DNA from: DATAEK01 sp036258055
Lineage (GTDB): Bacteria > Acidobacteriota > Vicinamibacteria > Vicinamibacterales > 2-12-FULL-66-21
Assembly: GCA_036258055.1 (NCBI GenBank)
Contig: DATAEK010000274.1
Span: 1-11,507 of the forward strand
Direction of reading: 5' to 3'
DNA: 11,507 nucleotides
Shown one piece after another: positions 1 through 8,197 of this stretch (the first letter of the stretch is position 1; the number at the start of each line of letters is the position of its first letter). Below the pieces are notes generated by a model. The model did not search any database. It was not told the origin of the DNA and was given only the letters and a program-made list of their open reading frames with translations. The translations under genes and the position numbers were made by a program.

Positions 1-2168
<2,168 letters not shown>

Positions 2169-2185
2169 CGGGTCTTGGTTCCAGT

Positions 2186-2500
2186 TTACTCAGGCTCCAT
2201 CGCCGCCAGCAGCGGGAAGCCGTGTGCGCGGGCACGATCGATGACAGTGGCGACCTTCGTCTCCGCCACTTCGTGTGGATAGAGACCGCAGAGTCCCTTG
2301 CCCTGTATGTGCACCGCCATCATGATGCGAAATGCCTCGGCCGGTTGCTTGTAGAACACCGACTCGAGGATCTCGATTACGAAGTCCATGGTCGTGTAGT
2401 CGTCATTGATGAGCAGGACCTTGAAGAGCTCGGGCTTCTTCGTCTGCTGCTTCGTCCGTTCGAGGACCTCACCGTCGGTCTGGTGTTTGCCGTCGGCCAT
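2186..2500 (-). CDS. clpS: ATP-dependent Clp protease adaptor ClpS
   Basis: ClpS is the cytoplasmic N-recognin. It binds proteins with destabilising N-terminal residues and hands them to ClpA, blocking other ClpA substrates. The 104-residue product has a short polar tail rich in Lys/Gln/Glu (about 1-24), then the conserved core: KVLLINDDYTTM, the helix DFVIEILESVF, IMMAVHIQGKG, and the family signature YPHEVAETKV. The Asn-Asp-Asp, the following Thr and Met, and the Met-x2-Val-His of the binding pocket are all present. I chose the ATG at 2500 because a good Shine-Dalgarno (AGGTGA) lies 7 bases before it and the family normally starts about here. The frame is open back to 2611, but those extra residues are not ClpS-like. 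The gene lies directly upstream of clpA, as in many bacteria. Confidence 0.96.
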   Translation of the reverse strand: MADGKHQTDGEVLERTKQQTKKPELFKVLLINDDYTTMDFVIEILESVFYKQPAEAFRIMMAVHIQGKGLCGLYPHEVAETKVATVIDRARAHGFPLLAAMEPE

Positions 2501-2507
2501 GGCGCTA

Positions 2508-2513
2508 TCACCT
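2508..2513 (-). promoter_or_regulatory. Shine-Dalgarno of clpS (AGGTGA)
   Basis: On the minus strand AGGTGA sits 7 bases before the ATG at 2500. It decides the clpS start over in-frame upstream codons that reach back to 2611. Confidence 0.7.
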
Positions 2514-2589
2514 GATCTTAACAGGCCCGACAGGCGCCTGACATCGAATGCCCCCCCTCGCCTCCACCAGGCCGGCCGCGCGTCTGGAG

Positions 2590-2595
2590 TAGAAT
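2590..2595 (+). promoter_or_regulatory. Candidate -10 box (TAGAAT) of the plus-strand operon
   Basis: TAGAAT matches five of six bases of the sigma-70 -10 consensus and lies 24 bases before the ATG at 2620, in the gap between divergent clpS and the plus-strand operon. It would give a short leader of about 15-20 bases. No clear -35 hexamer lies 16-18 bases upstream, so this is a position-based guess only. Confidence 0.3.
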
Positions 2596-2619
2596 CCGGC
2601 GCTGGGGACATCGTCGTCG

Positions 2620-3075
2620 ATGCTTGGGATCAACACCGCTCACCGATTCAAAGACCTTCCCGATGGCCGGATGTATTTCTACCCGCACGGCCGGAACGGG
2701 CGGTCGTACCTGGTCCGCGATCGTCTGACGAGAGACCGTCTCGAACGTAACTACAGGGTTCTCGGCTGGATTGGCGGCGTGTTTATCGCGGTCACGCTCG
2801 ACTACGCCATCAGACACGGCCAATGGCTGCTGGCGCTTGGAGGACTGATTCTGCCGGCCATCGAGTGGCTCATGGGCGAACGCGCGGCGGAACACCTCGT
2901 CGAGGCCTCTGAGACGTACACAGCTGCCGAGCTTGGCGAAAGGGTCCTCGAACAGCCGCGATGGATGATCGGCCTGTCGGGGCTGTTGCTGTTCGGCGCA
3001 AGCGCGATCGCGAGTGCCCGCGAGATCCAACAGAAGCAACATATGAACCAGCAGAAGTGCTCCAGGGCGCGATGA
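2620..3075 (+). CDS. Hypothetical membrane protein with three predicted helices
   Basis: I do not recognise a family for this 151-residue protein. It opens with a charged, Arg-rich cytosolic-looking segment (residues 1-45), followed by three hydrophobic stretches: about 47-63, about 68-85, and 114-132. A short acidic loop (about 86-110, with several Glu) separates the last two, and the tail is basic and polar (REIQQKQHMNQQK). The start is the ATG at 2620; a GGGGA stretch upstream is a poor, distant ribosome site, so the start is less certain than the frame. Its stop overlaps the ATG of the next gene (ATGA at 3072-3075), which implies translational coupling with the hydrolase downstream. It is probably the first gene of the six-gene plus-strand operon. 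Codon use and GC look like its neighbours, and the long open antisense frame here lacks any recognisable product. Confidence 0.75.
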   Translation: MLGINTAHRFKDLPDGRMYFYPHGRNGRSYLVRDRLTRDRLERNYRVLGWIGGVFIAVTLDYAIRHGQWLLALGGLILPAIEWLMGERAAEHLVEASETYTAAELGERVLEQPRWMIGLSGLLLFGASAIASAREIQQKQHMNQQKCSRAR

Positions 3076-4022
3076 CTGCGCTCGCGGCCGGCATGGATTA
3101 CATCGATCTGAATTTTCTGGGACGCACCGGGATCATCGCCACTGCCGTTCTGCAGAACGCCGGAGGCGTCGCGCTCATCGACCCGGGACCGTCGACGACG
3201 CTCCAGACACTCGAACGAAGCCTGTCGGACAAGGGCATTGCGTTTCGAGACGTGCGCCAGATTCTCCTGACCCACATCCACCTCGATCACGCGGGAGCCG
3301 TCGGCACGATTCTCAAAGCTCACCCGCATATCCACGTCCACGTGCACGACATTGGCGCGCCGCACCTCGCGGATCCTTCGAAGCTGCTCGCCAGCGCAAT
3401 GCGGCTCTACGCCGAGGACATGCAGCGGCTCTGGGGCGAGGTTTTACCCGTCCCTCAGGCGAGCCTGCGGCTGCTTTCCGGCGGTGAGCGCCTGAGCGCG
3501 GGCGGTCGCGAGCTGGACGTGGCCTACACGCCGGGCCACGCGTCGCATCACGTGAGCTACTTCGATCGATCGAGCGGCGTGGCCTTCGTGGGGGACGTGG
3601 CCGGCATCCGTCGCGGAACACGGGGGGTGATCTTGCCGCCCACGCCGCCGCCCGACATCGACCTCGAGGCCTGGCGCGCGAGCGCGGACCGCATTCTGGA
3701 GTGGGATCCGGACACGCTCTTCCTGACACATTTCGGTCCGTTCGTAGGCGCTCGCGCCCACTTCCAGGAGCTTTTCGAACGTCTGGCCGAGTGGAGCCGA
3801 ACGGCTCAACGCCTGCTCGGCGATCCCAAGCTCACAGACGACGATCGTCAGACTTTGTTCGTCGAAGAGGTGACCCGGGAATTGCGCCGTGCCGTCGGCG
3901 AGCAGGAGGCGGAACAGTACGCCCGCGCGGGTAGGCTCGATTTCTCGTGGCAGGGGCTGATGAGATACTGGCGACGAAAACTGAAATCGGAGGCCGTCGG
4001 CCGTGGCACAGCGGTTGATTAA
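3072..4022 (+). CDS. Metallo-beta-lactamase-fold hydrolase
   Basis: This is a 316-residue MBL-superfamily metal hydrolase, probably cytoplasmic since no signal peptide is visible. The metal-binding set is complete: THIHLDH (H68, H70, D72, H73), H156 in TPGHASHH, D175 in FVGDVAG, and H220 in LTHFGP, consistent with a dinuclear metal site. The early strand ALIDPGPS is typical of the fold. A C-terminal helical region of about 90 residues (Arg/Glu-rich) follows the core. The substrate cannot be told from sequence; the superfamily includes glyoxalase II-like thioesterases, lactonases and RNases, and none of their specific extras is obvious here. The ATG at 3072 was chosen because it overlaps the upstream stop (ATGA); the frame is open further upstream to 2961 but that would sit inside the previous gene. 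A second Met at 3093 is an alternative. The secreted-protein gene starts 15 bases downstream. Confidence 0.92.
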   Translation: MTALAAGMDYIDLNFLGRTGIIATAVLQNAGGVALIDPGPSTTLQTLERSLSDKGIAFRDVRQILLTHIHLDHAGAVGTILKAHPHIHVHVHDIGAPHLADPSKLLASAMRLYAEDMQRLWGEVLPVPQASLRLLSGGERLSAGGRELDVAYTPGHASHHVSYFDRSSGVAFVGDVAGIRRGTRGVILPPTPPPDIDLEAWRASADRILEWDPDTLFLTHFGPFVGARAHFQELFERLAEWSRTAQRLLGDPKLTDDDRQTLFVEEVTRELRRAVGEQEAEQYARAGRLDFSWQGLMRYWRRKLKSEAVGRGTAVD

Positions 4023-4027
4023 CCTAT

Positions 4028-4031
4028 GAGG
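4028..4031 (+). promoter_or_regulatory. Shine-Dalgarno (GAGG) selecting the ATG at 4038
   Basis: GAGG lies 6 bases before the ATG at 4038. The in-frame ATG at 4026 overlaps this site and has no ribosome site of its own, so 4038 is the more likely start. Confidence 0.5.
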
Positions 4032-4037
4032 CTTCCC

Positions 4038-4802
4038 ATGCACAGACCAATCAAGTTCGCAGTGATCACAATTCTTGCTGCGCTCGCCCTGCCGCTGACG
4101 TTGGACGCACAGATGATGCTGCGCCCGACGCCATTCCCGGTCGTTACCGCGGAGAACGAGCGGTGGTACCTGGCGGGCGAACCCATCACCTCAGACGGCA
4201 ACATCTACTACCCGACCGGGGCACAGGTGTACTTCAATCCGTACGAGATGGTTCGCAGCGGCTACTATCGCGGGATCCCGCTGTATTCAAAAACGACGGT
4301 CGAGCCGTACAGCGTCGTGTTCGTGCCGATTGCCGGGGGACTGCTCCAGCCCTACGAACGCCGGCGTGATGGCGACGTCGCCGGGACCGTCGGCAGCACT
4401 GCGCCGTCGTTCCCCGTGACGCGTGACGTCGAAGGCACCACGGGCCTCTATCAGGCCCAGGGTCCACCAACCTCACTGAGCGGCGCACGGCTGCCCGCGG
4501 TGGCCGACGAATACCCGCCGGTCTACGAGAACATCCCGCCGCGCGTCGTGGTCGCGCCGGAGTGGGGCGCATTCCGCACGGCGAAAAAGCCCGAGGGTCT
4601 CAACGCGTTCTTCGTCGAATACCAGGGACGGCGGTGGTTCAGCAGCGGCCCGGTCGTGGCGTTCGACGAGAAGTCGTTCTCGCGTACCGGTGACTACCAT
4701 GGGTTCGCGGTCTACTCGGCGCGAGGACAGAGCGCCGACACGATCTACGTCGCGGTGACCGACGATCCCAGGGGGATGCTGACGCCGTACGCGGCCCGCT
4801 GA
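4038..4802 (+). CDS. Secreted protein of unknown function with a duplicated domain
   Basis: This 254-residue protein is predicted to be exported. It has a basic N-end (MHRPIK), a hydrophobic core to about residue 21, and a likely signal peptidase I cleavage after LDA (about residue 24). I do not recognise the mature family. Two related segments are visible: about 42-110 (RWYLAGEP ... SGYYRGIPLY ... GGLLQPYERR) and about 199-254 (RWFSSGPV ... TGDYHGFAVY ... RGMLTPYAAR). They share RW(Y/F), a Gly-x-Tyr-x-Gly-x-x-(L/V)-Tyr core and a closing (L/M)LxPY. The linker between them is rich in Pro, Gly and Thr. Tyr and Pro content is high, typical of an extracytoplasmic beta-rich protein. Cysteine is absent. 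It sits 15 bases after the hydrolase stop and 18 bases before a signal peptidase gene that could process it. Confidence 0.85.
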   Translation: MHRPIKFAVITILAALALPLTLDAQMMLRPTPFPVVTAENERWYLAGEPITSDGNIYYPTGAQVYFNPYEMVRSGYYRGIPLYSKTTVEPYSVVFVPIAGGLLQPYERRRDGDVAGTVGSTAPSFPVTRDVEGTTGLYQAQGPPTSLSGARLPAVADEYPPVYENIPPRVVVAPEWGAFRTAKKPEGLNAFFVEYQGRRWFSSGPVVAFDEKSFSRTGDYHGFAVYSARGQSADTIYVAVTDDPRGMLTPYAAR

Positions 4803-4820
4803 TCGCCCAGTCACCATCCA

Positions 4821-5309
4821 GTGAACCTTCGGCGGCTCGTCTTCGGATCGAACCCACGGCGCACCTCGATACGCATCCTGGTGCTGGCGGCGGTGACGTT
4901 CGTCACGCTGCAGTGGATCCTGATTCCGGTGCGCACGCAGGGGATCAGCATGCTGCCGACGTTCGAGTCAGGACGGTTGCACTTCGTGAGCCGCATGGCG
5001 TACGCGTTCGGTTCCCCAGCCCGTGGCGACATCGTCGCCATCCGGCTGGCGGGACCGCACGTGCTCTACATCAAGCGTGTTGTCGCCCTGCCCGGCGAGC
5101 GTGTCCGGATCGTCGAGGGACAGGTGCAGATCAACGGCGTCGGCCTCGACGAGCCGTACGTTCGTAACCGCCGTCCGTGGGACGCCGGGGAAGTGCAGCT
5201 CTCGACGCACGAGTACTTCGTCGCCGGGGACAACCGGGGCATGGCCGCGGGCGATCATGATTTCGGCCCGGTCGACGAGGAGCGCATCATCGGGAAGGTC
5301 GTGTTCTGA
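4821..5309 (+). CDS. lepB: Signal peptidase I (S26A family), short form
   Basis: This membrane serine protease removes signal peptides from exported proteins. The 162-residue product has one N-terminal membrane segment (about 19-36). The catalytic Ser-Lys dyad is present: S43 in QGISMLPTF and K85 in YIKRVVALPGE (boxes B and D). Box C-like RGDIVAIR (69-75) and the box E start GDNR (136-139) follow, with FGPV and GKV near the end. It is much shorter than the E. coli enzyme and resembles the compact Gram-positive or accessory type. Box E departs from the usual Ser/Asp/Arg pattern (A142, G144, H146). The start is GTG at 4821, 18 bases after the upstream stop, with no good Shine-Dalgarno, so translation may depend on coupling. 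The stop overlaps the next ATG (TGATG at 5307-5311). The product is clear; whether it is the main or an accessory signal peptidase is unknown. Confidence 0.93.
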   Translation: MNLRRLVFGSNPRRTSIRILVLAAVTFVTLQWILIPVRTQGISMLPTFESGRLHFVSRMAYAFGSPARGDIVAIRLAGPHVLYIKRVVALPGERVRIVEGQVQINGVGLDEPYVRNRRPWDAGEVQLSTHEYFVAGDNRGMAAGDHDFGPVDEERIIGKVVF

Positions 5310-5806
5310 TGACGGCGCGTCGCGCTGTGGCGGCGATCGCCGTGATCGCCGCCGCGGCGGCAGCGATGTGGTGGTACACGTCACGTTCGGATGAAGCAGA
5401 GATTCGACGCCGCCTCGACCGGCTGGCCACAGAAATCAACGCCGGCGCGACAGAAGGCCTTGGGACGACCGTTCGCGCCGCGACGATCGGAACCTATTTC
5501 ACCGACGACGTCACGATCGACCTGGGCCCTGGGACGGCGCCACTCCACGGACGCGAGACGCTCGTCGGCATGGCCGCGCGGCTCCAGCCCCGAACCTCCA
5601 TGTTTCGCTTGAACTTCGTGGACATTACCCCGAAAGTAGCCGAGGACCGCGCGTCAGCGACGGTGAGCCTGACGGCGGAGATCATCAACACCAGCGTTTC
5701 GACCGGCGAGCAGTCACTCGACGCGCGCGAGTTCGCGTTCGAGATGACGCGCGCGAGCGGTGTCTGGCGGATCAGCCGCGTCACGTCAGTCGAGACAATC
5801 AAGTAA
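5309..5806 (+). CDS. Membrane-anchored SnoaL/NTF2-like domain protein
   Basis: The 165-residue product begins with an Ala-rich hydrophobic stretch (about 5-23, ending in MWWYTS), read as a signal anchor, placing the rest outside the cytoplasm. The remainder looks like an NTF2/SnoaL-like alpha+beta cone: an N-terminal helix of charged residues (EAEIRRRLDRLATEINAG, about 31-48), then YFTDDVTIDLG and HGRETLVGMAARL, and a run of strands ending in GVWRISRVTSVETIK. This pattern is common in small secreted proteins whose ligand or enzyme role is unknown. I see no catalytic residues I can defend. The ATG overlaps the signal peptidase stop by one base, so the two are translationally coupled. The fold call comes from pattern and length, not from a search. 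Confidence 0.8.
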   Translation: MTARRAVAAIAVIAAAAAAMWWYTSRSDEAEIRRRLDRLATEINAGATEGLGTTVRAATIGTYFTDDVTIDLGPGTAPLHGRETLVGMAARLQPRTSMFRLNFVDITPKVAEDRASATVSLTAEIINTSVSTGEQSLDAREFAFEMTRASGVWRISRVTSVETIK

Positions 5807-5847
5807 TCGACCGCGCGGACCGGGCCGTCCGGGCACGCGCCGTCGTT

Positions 5848-5852
5848 GGAGG
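5848..5852 (+). promoter_or_regulatory. Shine-Dalgarno of the peroxiredoxin gene (GGAGG)
   Basis: GGAGG lies 8 bases before the ATG at 5861. It rules out the in-frame TTG at 5846 as the start. The gene therefore has its own strong ribosome site despite the 54-base gap to the previous stop. Confidence 0.8.
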
Positions 5853-5860
5853 CCAACGAC

Positions 5861-6331
5861 ATGCCGTTGAAGGTAGGAGACCAGGCCCCGGACTTCGATC
5901 TGCGCAGCCATCGTGGCGGGCACGTCAAGCTGTCGGATTTCCGCGGCCGGAAGAACGTCGTGCTCGCCTTCCATCCGCTGGCGTTCACGCCTGTCTGCGC
6001 GACGCAGATGACGACCTACGAGTCGGAGCAGCCGCGATTCGAAGCGGCCGACACGGTCGTGCTCGGCATCAGCATCGACGCGCAACCCGCGAAGACGGCG
6101 TGGGCGCAGACGCTCGGCACGATCTCGTTCGATCTCCTCAGCGATTTCTATCCCCACGGCGCCGTCGCCCGTCAGTACGGAGTCTTCCGCGAGAACGACG
6201 GCATCTCCGAACGCGCGATCATCGTCGTCGACAAGTCCGGACGGATTGCCTGGATGAAAACCTACGCGATTCCCGAACAGCCCGACGTCGAGGAATTGAT
6301 CAAGAAAGTCAGCAGCATCAAGGAGGCGTGA
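5861..6331 (+). CDS. Peroxiredoxin (AhpC/TSA family, single cysteine)
   Basis: This thiol peroxidase reduces hydrogen peroxide or organic hydroperoxides. The 156-residue product has the thioredoxin-like fold signature KVGDQAPDFDL near the start and the active site HPLAFTPVC, giving the Pro-x3-Thr-x2-Cys motif (P39, T43, peroxidatic C46). R118 in SERAIIVVD fits the conserved active-site arginine. C46 is the only cysteine, so it should act as a one-Cys enzyme that needs an external thiol for recycling. The AFTPVC form and length resemble the AhpE/Prx group rather than the long AhpC or Prx6 types. The ATG at 5861 is set by a GGAGG 8 bases upstream. It is the last gene of the plus-strand run; a palindrome follows 6 bases after its stop. 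A 5-bp GC stem in the gap before it (5816-5831) may attenuate read-through, but this is weak. Confidence 0.95.
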   Translation: MPLKVGDQAPDFDLRSHRGGHVKLSDFRGRKNVVLAFHPLAFTPVCATQMTTYESEQPRFEAADTVVLGISIDAQPAKTAWAQTLGTISFDLLSDFYPHGAVARQYGVFRENDGISERAIIVVDKSGRIAWMKTYAIPEQPDVEELIKKVSSIKEA

Positions 6332-6337
6332 TGTCGA

Positions 6338-6362
6338 AGGTTGAAGGCCGGGCCTTCAACCT
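6338..6362. terminator. Perfect 11-bp-stem hairpin between convergent genes
   Basis: AGGTTGAAGGC and its exact reverse complement GCCTTCAACCT flank a 3-base loop (CGG). Past one A/C mismatch two more pairs form, so the near-palindrome spans 6335-6365. It starts 6 bases after the peroxiredoxin stop, upstream of a convergent gene that ends at 6471, where a bidirectional terminator would be expected. There is no T tract on either side, so it is not a textbook intrinsic terminator. It could instead be a mobile REP-like palindrome or an mRNA-stabilising stem. Confidence 0.45.
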
Positions 6363-6378
6363 CCGACGAACCTGGCCG

Positions 6379-6396
6379 CGGGCGCCTTTCCGCCCG
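6379..6396. repeat. Short GC hairpin (6-bp stem)
   Basis: CGGGCG and CGCCCG flank the loop CCTTTC, in the same convergent intergenic space as the larger palindrome. It may be part of the same termination or repeat unit. It could arise by chance in DNA this GC-rich. Confidence 0.3.
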
Positions 6397-6470
6397 GGAG
6401 CGGGGGTGGCGAGCCGGTCTCTGTGGCTGACGAGGCAGGTAGCCAGCCGACCGGCACCGGTAGGGTGAAT

Positions 6471-6719
6471 CTATGCGACCGCCATCGTCTGCTTTTGGCG
6501 TCGGTCGGTCCCGTGGACCGGCCGGGCGCTATCCATTCGGATATACGCCCCGTCGCGCGTCCTTGCCAGAAACTTCGCGTCCACCAGAGCTCCGAGCAAC
6601 GCATCGCAGACGTCGCGCTCGAGACTCCATAGGCGTCGCGCCTGTGCAGCGGTCACGCGTAAACCGGGCATCTCGACGAACTCTCCCTGAATTCGCTGGA
6701 GGACTTCATCGATAGGCAT
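6471..6719 (-). CDS. Small hypothetical protein, possible winged-helix-like
   Basis: This 82-residue protein belongs to no family I can name with confidence. The core (about 3-62) reads as helix, turn, helix, helix, short hairpin: VLQRIQGEFVEMPGL, TAAQARRLWSL, VCDALLGALVDAKFL, then RTRDGAYIRMD. This pattern resembles small winged-helix proteins in which the last helix and an Arg-rich wing could contact nucleic acid. That is inference from the pattern. The tail (63-82) is polar and basic. I chose the ATG at 6719; the frame extends to a TTG at 6773, but that codon overlaps a TTGACA hexamer and adds a low-complexity polar leader. The ribosome site is weak (AGAG). It stands alone, convergent with the peroxiredoxin operon and downstream of the exporter operon on the same strand, about 290 bases away. 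Confidence 0.7.
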   Translation of the reverse strand: MPIDEVLQRIQGEFVEMPGLRVTAAQARRLWSLERDVCDALLGALVDAKFLARTRDGAYIRMDSARPVHGTDRRQKQTMAVA

Positions 6720-7009
6720 AGCTACTCTTGACCGCTCTTTCGTTTCAGATTGTCTGGCTTCGGCAAATGTCAATGAAGCAACACGTGTACCCGGGGTGGA
6801 TACGGCGGATGGAAAAGGCGCTGCTGGATGAGGCGAGCAGGCAACTATCCACGGCTGTTGCCGTTAGCGTCGCCTGGTCGGGAATGAGAACTCGCAGCGG
6901 CCGAAACCCATACCGGTGCGCAGTGTAATCACAGCGGGCAGCTGTTGTCTGGAAACGCTACGGAAGCTCGAGAACGCTGACACACACGGGCGCGAGTATA
7001 CCCGGCATG
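6720..7009. other. Intergenic region without a convincing gene
   Basis: These 290 bases lie between the exporter operon's last stop and the small minus-strand gene. A 66-codon plus-strand frame (6728-6928) is the only open stretch of note; it has no ribosome site or recognisable pattern and covers the small gene's leader. A 5-bp stem with a 5-base loop (ACAGC/GCTGT, 6931-6945) is visible but has no T tract. The GC content looks lower here than in the coding parts. Confidence 0.6.
6768..6773 (-). promoter_or_regulatory. Candidate -35 hexamer (TTGACA) of the small gene
   Basis: A perfect TTGACA lies on the minus strand 48 bases before the ATG at 6719. No good -10 sits 16-18 bases downstream (best matches are three of six), so this is only a half-supported promoter. 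Confidence 0.25.
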
Positions 7010-8197
7010 TCAGAGTTCCCGCAGCGCGTTGACGACTGGGAGCCTGGCGGCGCGAATGGCCGGCAGCATGCCGCCAATGAGGCCCATCACCAAGGAATAG
7101 AACAAGCCCTGAGCGAGCAGCCGCGGCGTAACAGCGAACGCAAACGCGATCTGGCTGAAGGACTGGAAGTTCATCGTCGCGGTTTCGTATCCGTCGAAGG
7201 CCACCCAGGCAATCGCCCCACCAATCAACCCGCCGACGAGGCTCAACAAGGCGCCTTCGACGAGCACGGATATGACGACCGGTACCCCGCCGAACCCGAG
7301 TGCGCGCAGCGTCGCGATCTCGCGGGTGCGACTCGCAACGGCGGTGTACATCGTGATGATCGCCCCGAACACCGCACCGACGCCCATCAGCAGAGCGATG
7401 ATGCCGCCGATGGTACGAATGATCCTCTGCAGCGTCTCGGTCTGACTCCCGTAATAGTCAGGCGCGCGCATCGTCGACACCGTGAGCTGCGGGTTCGACG
7501 TGAGCGAGTCCTTCAGCTGCTGGAACGAGTCAGTCGATGCCAGGCGTGCGTAGACCGACTGGTAGCTGTTGCCGCGACGGTAGGCTGGCTGAAGCACTTT
7601 GACATCGCACCATAGCTCCGACTCGGACACCGAGCCGCCGTCCTCGAAAATCCCGACCAGCGTCCACGTGCTCTCCCCCCACTTGAGCGCCGTGCCGACG
7701 TTGAGGCCGACGAACTGCCGCGCGGCTGCGCGCCCCGCGATGATTTCGTTTCTGCCGAACTCGATGTTCCGCCCTTCGACAATCTTCATGCGGTCGTGGA
7801 CTTTGAACGCCTCCGGTGTCACCCCGCGCAGCGGCACGTTCGCCGGACTGCCGGAGCGCTTCAGCGGGTGATCCACGACGACGAACAACTCCGGCGACGT
7901 CAGGGGCCCCCCGGACCCGTTGTCGCGGGCGATCCCCGGCGCGTCCTGGATGATTCGGATCGCGTCGCCGCCAAGACCGCTCGTCATCTCGGTGTCGCTG
8001 CCGGCCCGCAGAATCAGCACAACGTTGGGATCCCCGGAGGCCTTCATCGTTGCGTTGACGCCTTCGGCGATCGACAGGACGGCGACGAAGACCAGCACGA
8101 CGCCGGCGATGCCGACGACCGCCACCGCCGACGAACCGAGACGGGCGCGAATCGACCGGATGTTGACGCCGGTCACGGCGATGATCTGCGACAGCAT
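7010..8197 (-). CDS. ABC transporter permease, MacB/FtsX type (permease 2)
   Basis: This 395-residue inner-membrane permease belongs to the type VII ABC (MacB/LolC/FtsX) superfamily. It has the expected layout: one N-terminal helix (about 21-43), a large periplasmic domain (about 44-258), then three helices (about 261-283, 309-333, 360-380). The conserved coupling segment REIATLRALGF follows the second helix, and the C-terminus ends in IRAARLPVVNALREL, the usual FtsX-domain ending. The ATG at 8197 shares one base with the stop of permease 1 (TGATG), and GAGGAGA lies about 5 bases before it, so it is translationally coupled. The frame is open upstream to 8572 but that would lie inside permease 1. 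It is the last gene of the exporter operon. Substrate unknown. Confidence 0.93.
   Translation of the reverse strand: MLSQIIAVTGVNIRSIRARLGSSAVAVVGIAGVVLVFVAVLSIAEGVNATMKASGDPNVVLILRAGSDTEMTSGLGGDAIRIIQDAPGIARDNGSGGPLTSPELFVVVDHPLKRSGSPANVPLRGVTPEAFKVHDRMKIVEGRNIEFGRNEIIAGRAAARQFVGLNVGTALKWGESTWTLVGIFEDGGSVSESELWCDVKVLQPAYRRGNSYQSVYARLASTDSFQQLKDSLTSNPQLTVSTMRAPDYYGSQTETLQRIIRTIGGIIALLMGVGAVFGAIITMYTAVASRTREIATLRALGFGGVPVVISVLVEGALLSLVGGLIGGAIAWVAFDGYETATMNFQSFSQIAFAFAVTPRLLAQGLFYSLVMGLIGGMLPAIRAARLPVVNALREL

Noticed and set aside
2511..2517. TAAGAT-like -10 box for clpS
   Set aside because: It would place the transcription start inside the clpS ribosome site, and no -35 lies at the right distance.
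2518..3042. A 174-codon minus-strand frame opposite the membrane-protein gene
   Set aside because: It has no recognisable motifs, and the plus-strand gene there is coupled by ATGA to the next gene. I keep the plus-strand gene with moderate confidence.
5812..5840. Terminator between the NTF2-like gene and the peroxiredoxin
   Set aside because: The stem is only 5 bp (CGGAC/GTCCG) with no T tract, in very GC-rich DNA. It is noted in the peroxiredoxin entry but not called.
6728..6928. A 66-codon plus-strand frame in the intergenic region
   Set aside because: No ribosome site, no recognisable pattern, and it covers the leader of the minus-strand small gene.
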